Shown one piece after another: positions 1 to 9,627 of a stretch of 64,000 bases of DNA (positions are counted from its first letter, which is position 1; each line of letters starts with the position of its first letter). A program made the position numbers and the translations under genes. The notes below the pieces were generated by a model, which ran no database searches, had not been told where the DNA came from, and saw nothing but the letters and a program-made list of their open reading frames with translations. This DNA comes from Bacillus sp. P14.5 (GTDB taxonomy: Bacteria > Bacillota > Bacilli > Bacillales > Bacillaceae_B). The stretch lies in contig NZ_NIJF01000060.1 of NCBI RefSeq assembly GCF_003316765.1, positions 1-64,000 of the forward strand, written 5' to 3'.

Positions 1-3
1 CCT

Positions 4-679
4 GAAGTGTTCTATAGAAGCTCTCTAAACGACACTTGGGCTGGAATTAAAGTGTGAAGTGTTCTATAGAAGCTTACTAAGCGACACTTGAGCTGGAATT
101 TAAGTGTGAAGTGTTCTATAGTAGCTTACTAAGCGACACTTGGGCTGGAATTTAAGTGCGAAGTGTTCTATAGGAGCTTTCTAAGCGACACTTGAGCTGG
201 AATTAAAGCCTGAAGTGTTCTTTAGAAGCTTACTAAGCGACACTTGGGCTGGAATTTAAGTGCGAAGTGTTCTATAGGAACTTTCTAAGCGACACTTGAG
301 CTGGAATTTAAGTGCGAAGTGTTCTATAGGAGCTTTCTAAGCGACACTTGGGCTGGAATTAAAGCCTGAAGTGTTCTATAGAAGCTCTCTAAACGACACT
401 TGAGCTGGAATTTAAGTGTGAAGTGTTCTATAGTAGCTTACTAAGCGACACTTGGGCTGGAATTAAAGCCTGAAGTATCGTTTAGAAGCCCTCTAAGCGA
501 CACTTGGGCTGGAATTAAAACTTGAAGTATCGTTTAGAAGCCCTCTAAGCGACACTTGAGCTTGAATTTAAGAGTGAAGTGTTCTTTAGAAGCCCTCTAA
601 ACGACACTGGGACTGTAAACTTTACCTGAAGTGTTCTATAGAAACTCTTTAAACGACACTTGGACAGGAATTTTTGTCT
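4..679. repeat. Tandem array of 13 hairpin units, 52-bp period (array 1)
   Basis: Thirteen consecutive units begin at 4, 56, 108 and so on to 628, with no period slippage. Each unit is a 33-bp imperfect palindrome (arms AAGTGTTCTATAG and CTAAGCGACACTT around a 7-nt loop such as AAGCTTA) followed by a 19-bp linker (GGGCTGGAATTTAAGTGTG-like). Units differ by substitutions only. Variants such as AAGTATCGTTTAG still pair with the opposite arm through G-T pairs. The array lies just downstream of the leftward helicase gene and no ORF of note spans it. The same period and plan recur at 18060-18540 and 24107-24680. Confidence 0.95.
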
Positions 680-724
680 GAATTGCCCTTGATAAATAAA
701 CTGCACTGAGAGCTTCTCATGTAT

Positions 725-3303
725 TCAGCCTTTATTTTTCCTGGGTCCTCTCTTTCGTACTCGGGAGTAATGACAGCTATCACAAATTGGAAATTTGAAT
801 CCCGCAGGCAGTCTCTTTCCGCATTTCTTGCATTTTTGAGTAATGGTTGAAACCTCTGTGTTCAAACTCTCATGTACACCATCAGCGATGTCCTGACGGA
901 GACGCTCCCAATAAATCGCTTCAGTTCCTCTTCCCAAACGATATAGGAAAAGAAGGTGGAGACCAACTGCTTTGTATGCGACCTCCTGTTGTTCAAGGTT
1001 TTTTCTTTTGAATTTTGGTTCTGGAAGATCATTTCCACTTATAAGTGCGTCCATAGTTTCTAGCCATTGAGAGGTTAACTCAGGTTCCTTCTTTGAAAAA
1101 GGGAGATGAAGAAAGCCATAGAGGTCCATCATCGACAAACGTCCCTCTATCTCTGTGCCCCTAACCAGTTCATACAATTCCCGTTCTTCGTACAGAGAAG
1201 CTTTCTGCGTTCCAAAAGGACTTTCAAACCTTTCCCATAACTCAAAGAACCGGCCAAGGTCACGATGATATTTTTGAAAACGCTCAAAAACTGAGTTTGT
1301 AGGTGCAATAGCAAATGACTGTACAGGTTCGTCTTCCTGTTGCAGCAGGTTCGTCATCATTTTGATGTCTTTAGTGAATGCGACTTTACCTACGTCATAA
1401 ATGCCTTTTCGCCCAGCTCGTCCGGCTATTTGTTTAACTTCTTGTGAGGTCAAGGTCCTTCTTCTTGTTCCGTCAAATTTATCATTTTCCAAAAAAACGA
1501 TTCGGCGGATCGGCAGGTTAAGCCCCATTCCGATAGCATCCGTTGCAACAATGACCCTTGATTCTCCCTTAATAAACCGCTGCATCTGTTTCTTGCGAGT
1601 TTCAGGAGGCATGCTTCCATAAATCATGCTGACCGTATGTCCGTTATTCTGCAGCCTCGATGCAGTTTCAAGCACTCTTCTCCTTGAAAAACAGACGAGT
1701 GCATCCCCTCTTTTGGCGTGCTTTAATGAAAATTCCCGCTGTTCGACTTCCAGAGGAATGTCCCGGGTATAATCGATGATTTCTACATCGCAATTTTCAA
1801 GCAGTCCGATCAGCATCGGTTTGACATTGCGGCTCCCGATGATATGAACTTCATTGGCCCGTGCTTGGGTTATGGCTTTAAACCAGGAGAACCCGCGGTC
1901 CTTATCCGCCATCATCTGGGCTTCGTCAATGACTATCACATCATACTCCTCTTTTTCATAAAACATTTCGACTGTACAGGATAAATGGCGAGCTCCAAGC
2001 GCTGTTTTTTCCTCCTCGCCAGTTTTCAGGCCACATGGGACACCTTCTTTATTCAGCCTGTCATATACCTCGAGGGCAAGCAGCCTCAATGGAGCAAGGT
2101 AAAGACCGCTCTCTGCCCGTTTCATGCTTTCCAATGCATGATGGGTCTTTCCGGTGTTGGTCTCACCGATATGAAGGATATATCGGGTATTGCCGCCAAG
2201 AGAAACGCTGTACTCTCTACCAAATATATCGTTCATCATACGTTCTTCTTCTTCTCTTTTGCGTTGTATTGCTGCTTGCTCTGCAGCTTTCCTTTCTTCC
2301 CTTTGTGATTCATTTCTTTTCAGTATTGCTGCATGGGTTTCTTCTTCATATGGAATTTTAGCAAGGTCCAAGAGGTCTTCGATGTATTCTTCTTGCAAGT
2401 GATCCATGTAAATCTCGGCTTGGTCAATAAATTCATGCTGCATCCACTTTCGGATCTCATCAGAGGTAAGGTCGTCTTCAAAAGCCTGCTGGTACTTCAG
2501 TGAGTGCTCATCTGATACATGCGGGAGCAGCGAATTCGGAAATGTTTTAAGTGTAAAGCTCTTCACAAACTCTTCGTAAACATAATAATAGGTTTCGTAT
2601 TCCCAGTAACTTCGTCCTCTGTGAAGAGTGCGGTGTATAAGTCCATTCAATTCGTTGAAGAATTTAGAAAGGGTACTAAAATCATCCGGGTTAAATGGAC
2701 CCAGTTCTTCCAACTGCTCCTCCAGCATAAATGTTTCCACATGCTCGTATCGGACTTTCTCCTGAAAATCATTTGCAAGCTTCTGGGCAACCGCAAACCG
2801 GACAGGAAGATACCACCTATGCTTCAATTCTTGGAACTTCACACCAAGGCTGCTGGCGATGTCTTTTGAAATCTTCTTTTGTTCCTCTTCAATCTTGTCC
2901 TGCTCAAGACGCAGCAAATATCCTTCCCTGGCTAGTTCATACCGTTCCTCCCATTGTTGTTCCTGATACTCGGCAAGTTCCTGAAGCCAGACAACGACGT
3001 CAAAGGGTTGATACTCTCTCATTTCATTGCGGAAGACTTTATTGATTAATTTCTTGTCGACGCCTTCCACCTCATAGTCCCTGCCTCGGAGAAAGGATTT
3101 TTTGTCACTTCTGCTGATAAAATTTGTGACTTTATTCAACCAGACGTTCATCCAAAGCTGCTCTATATAATGAATTCTTTCATTCAGATAATCGTCGAAA
3201 GAAGGAAGCGTTTCTTTTTTTCCATGAATCGGAATACATCTTCTTTTACTTTTCTTTTTGTATCCTGAACGGATTCCTCGTGCAGTTCAATCAATTTTTC
3301 CAT
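725..3303 (-). CDS. Suv3-like DEAD/DEAH-box RNA helicase with C-terminal zinc ribbon; frameshifted near the 5' end
   Basis: Predicted ATP-dependent RNA helicase. The long open part (725-3151) holds Walker A (GETNTGKT), a DEAQ Walker B, ATDAIGMGLNLP and the QIAGRAGRKG motif VI typical of the Suv3 branch, then a C-terminal CxxC...CxxC ribbon. The ATG at 3151 has no ribosome binding site. Upstream, an ATG at 3303 preceded by AAGGTGA opens a well-formed N-terminus (MEKLIELHEESVQ...) that runs into a stop after an A7 run at 3215-3221. Reading one A more joins it to ETLPSFDDYLNERIHY and on into the helicase, giving 859 residues. The break is either a one-base deletion or a -1 slip, since frame 0 reads A-AAA-AAG. 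A coiled, Glu/Lys-rich segment precedes the motor domain. The RNA substrate is unknown. Confidence 0.8.
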
Positions 3304-3354
3304 TGGTATCACCTTTTCTTAGAGAGCTTTCTATAGCTCTTCTTTTTCTGTTTA

Positions 3355-4167
3355 TTATCTTTGACATACTGGGCAGTAAAACGTTTTCTTAGAGGAGATT
3401 TTATTGTTCACTATCTGGCTTCCACATCTGATGCAAGACTCTCCTTCCCGGTCATATACCCTGCATTTGGAAATATACCCTCCAGTAAGGGTGTCGCCAG
3501 GAAAGAATGGATTTTCCATATACCCTCCACTATTCAACGCATCCTTTAAAATATACTGCATGGATTGATAGAGCTGGCGGCTTTCATTTATTGATAATTC
3601 GTTAAATTTCCTTTGGGGAAGAAGTCCGGCGTGAAAACATAATTCATCCGAATAACAATTACCGATTCCTGATAAAAAGCTTTGATTTACCAGCGTGGTC
3701 TTCAAGCTCCCTCTTCTTTTAGAGACCATCTCTAAAAAGCGGTGTTCCGTTAAGTCGCTGGACAACGGCTCCGCTCCCAGGTCCTTTAGTTCTTCAACCG
3801 CTTTATCCAATCCTCTATATAAATGTAAATACCCAAGCCGCAGCCCGATAAAATATAAATGATTATTAAGGAATGACAATTTAATCTGAATGCTCCTTTC
3901 AGGCTTTTCTTCTTCTTTGCCGAAGAACATCCATCCTCCCAGCATTAAGTGCAATATTAATACTACATCATTATCGAGATGAAACAGCAAGTGCTTTGCT
4001 CTTCTTGACACATCTTTTATTGTTTGATTCCTGACGAGTGAAATAAATTCCCTTGCAGGAACATTTATCGACTTCTCCCTTTCGATTTCCACATCGGTTA
4101 TCTTTTTATTTTGGAGGTGCGTCTTTAACATTTTCTTATAGTGCTCCATCTCAGGCAATTCCGGCAT
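3355..4167 (-). CDS. Fpg/Nei-family DNA glycosylase/AP lyase
   Basis: Predicted base-excision repair enzyme of about 270 aa that removes oxidised bases and cleaves the abasic site. The start is set at 4167 because the family needs Pro as residue 2 (MPELPEME, with Glu next) and GGGGTGG precedes this ATG; an upstream in-frame extension is ignored. Visible are the hairpin Lys in RRAKHLLF, the GIGNCYSDE helix-two-turn-helix segment and a C-terminal zinc finger (CRVYDREGESC..C...CPVCQ). The GGSTIRDY loop of classical MutM is replaced by SGGYMENPF, so this looks like a divergent paralogue rather than mutM itself. It is not next to polA. Confidence 0.82.
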   Translation of the reverse strand: MPELPEMEHYKKMLKTHLQNKKITDVEIEREKSINVPAREFISLVRNQTIKDVSRRAKHLLFHLDNDVVLILHLMLGGWMFFGKEEEKPERSIQIKLSFLNNHLYFIGLRLGYLHLYRGLDKAVEELKDLGAEPLSSDLTEHRFLEMVSKRRGSLKTTLVNQSFLSGIGNCYSDELCFHAGLLPQRKFNELSINESRQLYQSMQYILKDALNSGGYMENPFFPGDTLTGGYISKCRVYDREGESCIRCGSQIVNNKISSKKTFYCPVCQR

Positions 4168-4317
4168 AAGTCCACCCCTGCTCTTTTTTCTTATCATTTC
4201 CGAATAAGCGAAAATAACTAAGTTCATTTGAAGTTCACATGGGAAATTTTAATGTCATATGTATTCTGTTTTTAATGCAAAATACAACGTATTTTAAAAG
4301 TGGAAAGTGGTCTGGCT

Positions 4318-4380
4318 TTAATGCTTTAAAGTGCGAAAAGAGACTGTCCCTTTTTGTAATTTAAAGCGTGAAAGGGTTTT
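4318..4380. repeat. Dispersed intergenic hairpin, AAAAGGGACTGTCCCTTTT type
   Basis: Core GAAAAGAGACTGTCCCTTTTT flanked by AAAGTGCG and AAAGCGTG. It is one of four related copies in the window (also 28988, 33010 and 38117). Its position in a gap of about 310 bp between two genes reading away from each other makes a terminator role unlikely here. Confidence 0.65.
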
Positions 4381-4480
4381 CTTCTCTGTAACGCAAGCCT
4401 GTTTTTAATGAAATGGGAGGCGAAAATCTAATTTTCCCCATAAGATAAAGCGACTTCGATGTTATTTAAGGAGGATGTTT

Positions 4481-4720
4481 ATGTATTATAGAGAAGATTT
4501 CCCTGTATATGATCAAGATGATAGAGTGTTATTTCCTTTGCTTGCTTTAGGTGCAGTTGGGGCATTTGGCGGAGGGTATGGATATGGCCGTCCGGGTTGG
4601 GGGTATGGAAGGCCTGGCTGGGGCTACGGGTATGGCCGTCCTGGCTGGGGCTACGTCCGTCCGGGTTGGGGTTACGGCAGACCTGGATGGGGATATGGAC
4701 GTCCTGGATACTGGCGTTAA
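4481..4720 (+). CDS. Gly/Tyr/Trp/Arg-Pro-rich repeat protein, possibly spore-coat related
   Basis: Small protein of 79 aa. After an N-terminal acidic segment (YYREDFPVYDQDDR) and a short hydrophobic stretch, it consists of seven or so GYGRPGW repeats ending in GYWR. AAGGAGG at 4468-4474 abuts an ATG at 4475, so the second ATG at 4481, with 6-nt spacing, is the better start. A strong terminator follows. Low-complexity Gly/Tyr proteins of this kind are common among coat and surface proteins of spore formers, but no domain identifies it. The function is inferred only from composition. Confidence 0.75.
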   Translation: MYYREDFPVYDQDDRVLFPLLALGAVGAFGGGYGYGRPGWGYGRPGWGYGYGRPGWGYVRPGWGYGRPGWGYGRPGYWR

Positions 4721-4740
4721 ATTAGAATGCATAAATAGAG

Positions 4741-4776
4741 AAAAACCTTTCCAATTATTCGGAAAGGTCTTTTTCT
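4741..4776 (+). terminator. Rho-independent terminator
   Basis: AAACCTTTCC and GGAAAGGT arms around a short loop, followed by CTTTTTC. It ends the GYGRPGW protein gene. Confidence 0.85.
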
Positions 4777-4861
4777 TGTCTTTTATATTTTGTGTAACCA
4801 TCCTATTTCGATTTATCGAACCGAGACTGGATTGCAAATTTTTATAATTTACTAAGCAGAC

Positions 4862-4900
4862 AAAAAAAGAAGGCTGGCAGCAAGTCCAGCCTTCTTCCCT
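4862..4900 (-). terminator. Terminator of the fru operon
   Basis: AAGAAGGCTGG and CCAGCCTTCTT arms; on the minus strand the stem is followed by seven T. It lies just after the fruA stop. Confidence 0.9.
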
Positions 4901-4901
4901 T

Positions 4902-6806
4902 CTATTGTTGAGCAGGCTTCTTCAGCAAGCCAACCATAACCGCAGTAACAAGCGAACCGATCAGGATTGCTAAAATATACATGAAAGGATTTCCGCTTAC
5001 TACCGGAATAACAAACATTCCGCCGTGTGGTGCAGGAAGTCCAATCCCGAAAGCCATGGACAGCGCACCAGCTACTGCCGAACCTACGATTGCTGAAGGA
5101 ATCACGCGGCCGGGATCCGCTGCTGCAAATGGGATGGCTCCTTCGGTAATGAAGGAAGCACCCATGAAGTAACAAGTGAAACCAGCTTTTCGCTCTTGAG
5201 GTGTAAATTTATTTTTAAAGAATGTTGTTGCAAAAGCCAACCCAAGCGGAGGTGCCATCCCTCCTGCCATGATGGCAGCGTGTGGACCGAAATTACCGGC
5301 ATCAATCATTGCGATACCGAAAGTGAAGGCAGCTTTATTGATAGGACCGCCAAGATCGACCGCCATCATACCGCCAAGCAGCAGTCCAAGAAGTACAAGG
5401 TTGGTTGTTCCCATTCCTCCCAGCCAATCTTGCAATTGCTCATTGAGGAAGGAAACGGGCTCATTTACTACGAACAGCATAATCAAGCCTGTAATTAAGA
5501 TACCAAAAATCGGATAAAGCAATACCGGCTTCAATCCTTCAAGCCAATCAGGTAGATTAGCAAACAATTTCTTCAGTAACAATACAACATAACCAGCAAG
5601 GAAACCGGCAATCAAACCGCCGAGGAATCCTCCGCCGCCAGTAGCAGCAAGGAAACCGCCGACCATACCAGCTGCAAAACCAGGTCTGTCTGCAATACTC
5701 ATCGCAATGAACGCTGCAAGTACAGGAATCATCAGACCAAATGCGCCGCTTCCGCCGCCGATGGTCATAAGTGCCTCTGCAATAGGGCTGTAGCTTTCGT
5801 GGTTAGGATCTGCTGATTGAATGCCGAACATGAAAGAAATGGCGATTAAGATTCCGCCGCCGACAACAAACGGAAGCATATTGGAAACACCGTTCATCAG
5901 ATGCTTATAGAATCCGCTTCGTTTATCTTTTGGTTCACCTGATTCTTCCGCGGCTTTTCCGCTGCCTTCGTAAACAGGAGCGTCACCGCTTACTGCACGG
6001 TCTAATAGTTTGTCAGGATTGCGAATGCCTTCTGCTACAGGGACCTGGATGACTTTCTTTCCTTTAAAACGTTCCATTTCAACTTTTGTATCAGCGGCAA
6101 CAATGATTGCCAAAGCATTTTCGATCTCTTCTTTTGTCAGCACATTTTTCGCGCCGGAAGAACCATTTGTTTCCACTTTTATGTCAATATTTTTATCTTT
6201 TGCTTTAGCTTTAAGAGAGTCCGCTGCCATGTAGGTGTGGGCAATTCCTGTAGGACATGCTGTTACCGCAAGTACTTTACCTGCCGCTCCAGCTGAATCA
6301 GCCGATACTGGCTCTTCCCTCGACTCAGCAGGCTCCTCTTCTGCCAGTACTTCTGTTTCCTTTTCGTCAATCAGTCGAAGAACCTCTTTCTCATCAGAAG
6401 CATCCATTAACTTCTTTCTAAACGCATCGTCCATCAAAAGGGATGATAGACGGGAAAGGGTTTCCAGGTGGGCATTATTGGCTCCCTCGGATGCCGCGAT
6501 CATAAAGAATAAGTGACTGTTCTGTCCGTCCAATGCTTCATAATCGATACCTTCTGCCGAACGACCGAAAGCGATGGCTGGAGATTTGACTGCATCTGTT
6601 TTGGCATGGGGTATCGCAATTCCTTCACCAATCCCTGTAGTACTTTGTTCTTCTCTCGCCAGTATTGCTTTTTTGTACAGCTGGCGGTCATTCAATTTAC
6701 CTGCATCATCGAGTTTTCTGACAAGCTCATCGATGACATCTGCTTTTGACCCTGCTTTCAAGTTAAGGATCATGGTGTTCTTCTGGAGCAGTTCTGTTAT
6801 CCTCAT
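4902..6806 (-). CDS. fruA: PTS fructose-specific transporter, EIIABC
   Basis: Membrane permease of 634 aa that imports fructose and phosphorylates it to fructose 1-phosphate using phosphate from HPr. Domains in order: EIIA (1-150, phospho-acceptor His67 in IAIPHAKT), a Glu/Pro/Ala-rich linker, EIIB (about 175-275, phospho-acceptor Cys184 in VTACPTGIAHT), and a multi-span EIIC (about 300-634) with Gly-rich membrane segments. It is the last gene of fruR-fruK-fruA, with a 2-nt gap to fruK, and a terminator follows. Domain order and length match Bacillus FruA. Confidence 0.96.
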   Translation of the reverse strand: MRITELLQKNTMILNLKAGSKADVIDELVRKLDDAGKLNDRQLYKKAILAREEQSTTGIGEGIAIPHAKTDAVKSPAIAFGRSAEGIDYEALDGQNSHLFFMIAASEGANNAHLETLSRLSSLLMDDAFRKKLMDASDEKEVLRLIDEKETEVLAEEEPAESREEPVSADSAGAAGKVLAVTACPTGIAHTYMAADSLKAKAKDKNIDIKVETNGSSGAKNVLTKEEIENALAIIVAADTKVEMERFKGKKVIQVPVAEGIRNPDKLLDRAVSGDAPVYEGSGKAAEESGEPKDKRSGFYKHLMNGVSNMLPFVVGGGILIAISFMFGIQSADPNHESYSPIAEALMTIGGGSGAFGLMIPVLAAFIAMSIADRPGFAAGMVGGFLAATGGGGFLGGLIAGFLAGYVVLLLKKLFANLPDWLEGLKPVLLYPIFGILITGLIMLFVVNEPVSFLNEQLQDWLGGMGTTNLVLLGLLLGGMMAVDLGGPINKAAFTFGIAMIDAGNFGPHAAIMAGGMAPPLGLAFATTFFKNKFTPQERKAGFTCYFMGASFITEGAIPFAAADPGRVIPSAIVGSAVAGALSMAFGIGLPAPHGGMFVIPVVSGNPFMYILAILIGSLVTAVMVGLLKKPAQQ

Positions 6807-6808
6807 AG

Positions 6809-7732
6809 TTATTCCCTCCCTGTAATAGGCTCTATTTCTATTTTTTCTAAAAGATTTTCTATCGATTCTTTTGTGCAGAAGCCTTTAGAGTAAGCGGTTG
6901 CACTTCCTGCGGAAGCTCCGTATTTAAAACTTGTCAAAGCATCCCCTGTCTGGACATAAGCTGCTATAAAGCCTGCAACAACTGAATCACCAGCGCCTAC
7001 TGAATTAATCAGTTTTCCTGGAGGTACAGGCGCAAAGCGGGCATCAGTTTCGCTCAAATAAAGAGTCCCATTCCCGCCCATTGAGACAATGACATGCTGA
7101 GCTCCCATCTCCACGAGCTTCTTTCCATATTGAATGGCATCCTCTTTATTGTTGATAGAAACATCAAAAAGGCCGCCAAGCTCATGATGATTCGGTTTAA
7201 TCAAGAAGGGTCGGTACTTAAGTACGTTCATCAGCTTCTCCTTTGTTGTGTCCACTACAACCTTGACACCTCTGGAATCGAGCTGCTTCATGACTTGCTC
7301 ATAATAGTCTGATGCCATTGAAGAAGGAATGCTTCCTGCCAAGACCAAAATATCGCCCTCTTGGAGAACTTCCAATTGGGAAGTAAGACCACTTAATGCT
7401 TCGGTTGATATCTCCGGGCCAATTCCGTTGATTTCAGTTTCCTGTGTACCGCGAAGTTTGATATTGATCCGGGTATCAGTCTCGACTCTTATAAAATCAG
7501 AGTCGATGTTTTCCTTTTTCAATTCTTCAAGGATATAGTGGCCTGTAAAACCGCCTAAGAAGCCAAGCGCCTTGTTTCTTATTCCCAAGGACGTCAAGAC
7601 TCTTGAAACGTTGATACCTTTCCCTCCCGGAGCTTTGTCCTCATGCTCCATCCGGTTTGTTTCCCCTAATGTCAGTTCTTCGACTGTTACAAAGTAATCA
7701 ATAGAGGGATTAAGAGTAAGTGTGTAAATCAT
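6809..7732 (-). CDS. fruK: 1-phosphofructokinase
   Basis: Cytoplasmic PfkB-family kinase (307 aa) converting fructose 1-phosphate to fructose 1,6-bisphosphate. The N-terminal signature PGGKGINVSRVL and the C-terminal GAGDSVVAGF motif with its catalytic Asp are both present. Its start overlaps the fruR stop by 4 nt and fruA follows after 2 nt, so the three genes are translationally coupled. Confidence 0.96.
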   Translation of the reverse strand: MIYTLTLNPSIDYFVTVEELTLGETNRMEHEDKAPGGKGINVSRVLTSLGIRNKALGFLGGFTGHYILEELKKENIDSDFIRVETDTRINIKLRGTQETEINGIGPEISTEALSGLTSQLEVLQEGDILVLAGSIPSSMASDYYEQVMKQLDSRGVKVVVDTTKEKLMNVLKYRPFLIKPNHHELGGLFDVSINNKEDAIQYGKKLVEMGAQHVIVSMGGNGTLYLSETDARFAPVPPGKLINSVGAGDSVVAGFIAAYVQTGDALTSFKYGASAGSATAYSKGFCTKESIENLLEKIEIEPITGRE

Positions 7733-8478
7733 GTTGTCACAACCTTTATTGAAGTATGCTGCTGATAATTCTGTATGCTTTCATTTGCCTGGTTGGTAAT
7801 CAAGACGGCTTCTTGCAGGTCAGTTATTTTACTGAAAGAAACTTCTCCGATTTTCGACTGATCTGCCAATACATAGCCTTCCTGTGAAAGTGAGATGGCC
7901 ATCTGTTTAACAAGCGCCTCTTCGGGATCTGGTGTAGTATAGCCGAAATCAAGATCAACCCCGTTTGTACCAATGAAACATTTGTCAAACCTGTACGTTT
8001 TCAGTGTTTCAATTGCAGATCTCCCAATAATGGCCCTGGTTGAGCCTTTTACCATACCGCCAAGCAAGTAGGTGGAGATTCCTTTTTCGATCAGTGGTTC
8101 GACCAGGGTGATTCCATTAGTAACAATCGTTAATTCTTTCTGCTCCAAGAAGGAGATCATCTGCTGTGTTGTTGTTCCGGCATCCAAATAGATAGAGTCC
8201 CCATCCTGGATGAAGGAAGCAGCTGTTTTAGCTATATTAATTTTATCTTGAAGGTTTTTGAATGTTTTTTCTGACATGCTCGGTTCTGTCCGTTTACCTT
8301 GCAGTAAGGAAGCTCCGCCATGTACACGTTTAAGCTTCTTTTCCTCTTCCAATTGAATCAGGTCGCGTCTTATTGTAGATTCTGAAGCGTTGGTTTCTTC
8401 GATAAGTTCTTGAAGCTTTACTACTCCCTTTTCTTTCACAAGAGAAAGAATGATAAAACGTCTTTCCGGTGTAAGCAT
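7729..8478 (-). CDS. fruR: DeoR-family repressor of the fructose operon
   Basis: 249-aa regulator with an N-terminal DeoR winged helix (MLTPERRFIILSLV; SESTIRRDLIQLEEE) and a C-terminal sugar-phosphate sensor domain (DAGTTTQQM, GGMVKGSTRAIIG). First gene of the operon, with GGAGG before its ATG. In related bacteria FruR represses the operon until fructose 1-phosphate accumulates; that effector is inferred from the family. Confidence 0.93.
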   Translation of the reverse strand: MLTPERRFIILSLVKEKGVVKLQELIEETNASESTIRRDLIQLEEEKKLKRVHGGASLLQGKRTEPSMSEKTFKNLQDKINIAKTAASFIQDGDSIYLDAGTTTQQMISFLEQKELTIVTNGITLVEPLIEKGISTYLLGGMVKGSTRAIIGRSAIETLKTYRFDKCFIGTNGVDLDFGYTTPDPEEALVKQMAISLSQEGYVLADQSKIGEVSFSKITDLQEAVLITNQANESIQNYQQHTSIKVVTT

Positions 8479-8650
8479 TTTTATCCTCCACTTCTCGTTG
8501 AAGTACCTTCATTATAAAGTAAGCCTTTACATTTTTCAATCATAAAAATTCATTTTCTTTCACAAACGTTCAAAGTATTGATTTTTCTGACTTTTTAAGC
8601 CTTGTTATTCTAAAAATCATTTATGTTGTCCCACAGGTCTTGGGTATTAA

Positions 8651-8685
8651 AAAAGATCAGAGACTCAGCTCTGATCTTTTTACGA
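8651..8685. terminator. Bidirectional terminator
   Basis: AAAGATCAGAG and CTCTGATCTTTTT arms. On the minus strand it ends the GNAT-pentapeptide gene. Confidence 0.85.
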
Positions 8686-8687
8686 CG

Positions 8688-9587
8688 CTATTCTATCCTA
8701 TTTACTTTGGAATATGCCTCAAGCATTTCTTCTACCAATATCCCGTTGATTTTCATGCCAGACAAATTACAATCGTTGATTTCAGCATTCCGAAGTGAAC
8801 TGTTCGTGATGATAGTTCCTTTCAAGTCACAGCGCATGAAATGTACCTGACTGCCTTCACCTTCCAAAGTAGTATCTTGAAAAGTAACGCCACCCAGGTT
8901 GACAAGCATAAACCGGCTCCGAGAAAAATTCAGATCAGCATAAAGGGAGTTTTGCAGATTGATATTCTGGAAACGGGAATGGCTTAGATTACAATTACTG
9001 AAGGAGGTTCCCTCTATATTGCTGTTACTGAAGGAGCTTCCGCTTAAATTGACGCTATAGAATTCAGAATCTGGCATTTCTCTGTTCTCGTGTTGATTTG
9101 CTTCAGGGCGGTTTTTCACTGCTGCTTTCTTATAGCAGTATTCTTCTTCAGTCTGAAAGACTCTTTTATAGCCCATCTTCTCATAAAAATGGTGATTATT
9201 CCGTTGTCTGCTTGATGTCTCCAGATCCCAGAACCTGATCCTGTGGTATTTTTCCTCTACTAACCGGATGGCTGCAGTGCCAACGCCTTTCCCTTGGCAT
9301 TCAGGGGCAATAAAAATCCTGTCTATTCTACCGTAAGAATTTCCAGTAATCGTCAGGATGATTCCCCCGACTAATTCTTCATTCATCATGATTTTGAAGT
9401 ATTCCAATTCATTTATCATATATTTTGTCATTACGACGGATGTATAACCTGGCGGCTGAATATTATAGTCCAGAACACCTTCTTGATGAGAAAGCCATCT
9501 TTTTGCTTCCTCATCAAATGTTCTTTTCATAATATCCGTTAATCTATCTGCATCATCAATGACTGCTCTTTCAAGATAGATATTCAT
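8688..9587 (-). CDS. GNAT acetyltransferase fused to a pentapeptide-repeat domain
   Basis: 299-aa two-domain protein. Residues 1-150 are a GNAT fold, with the acetyl-CoA loop CQGKGVGTAAI followed by NNHHFYEKMGYKRV. Residues 175-290 form a pentapeptide-repeat region (NLSGSSF, NIEGTSF, NLSHSRF, NLQNSLY, DLNFSRSRF), which should fold as a right-handed quadrilateral helix. The acetyl acceptor is unknown. Pentapeptide domains can mimic DNA or act as a scaffold, but nothing here shows which. Confidence 0.85.
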   Translation of the reverse strand: MNIYLERAVIDDADRLTDIMKRTFDEEAKRWLSHQEGVLDYNIQPPGYTSVVMTKYMINELEYFKIMMNEELVGGIILTITGNSYGRIDRIFIAPECQGKGVGTAAIRLVEEKYHRIRFWDLETSSRQRNNHHFYEKMGYKRVFQTEEEYCYKKAAVKNRPEANQHENREMPDSEFYSVNLSGSSFSNSNIEGTSFSNCNLSHSRFQNINLQNSLYADLNFSRSRFMLVNLGGVTFQDTTLEGEGSQVHFMRCDLKGTIITNSSLRNAEINDCNLSGMKINGILVEEMLEAYSKVNRIE

Positions 9588-9627
9588 ATATTTACACCTG
9601 CTCTTTATTATTGATTCTGAAAGATAC

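Noticed and set aside
4..679. Possible CRISPR array
   Set aside because: Exact tandem periodicity with conserved linkers and no variable spacers; no cas genes nearby.
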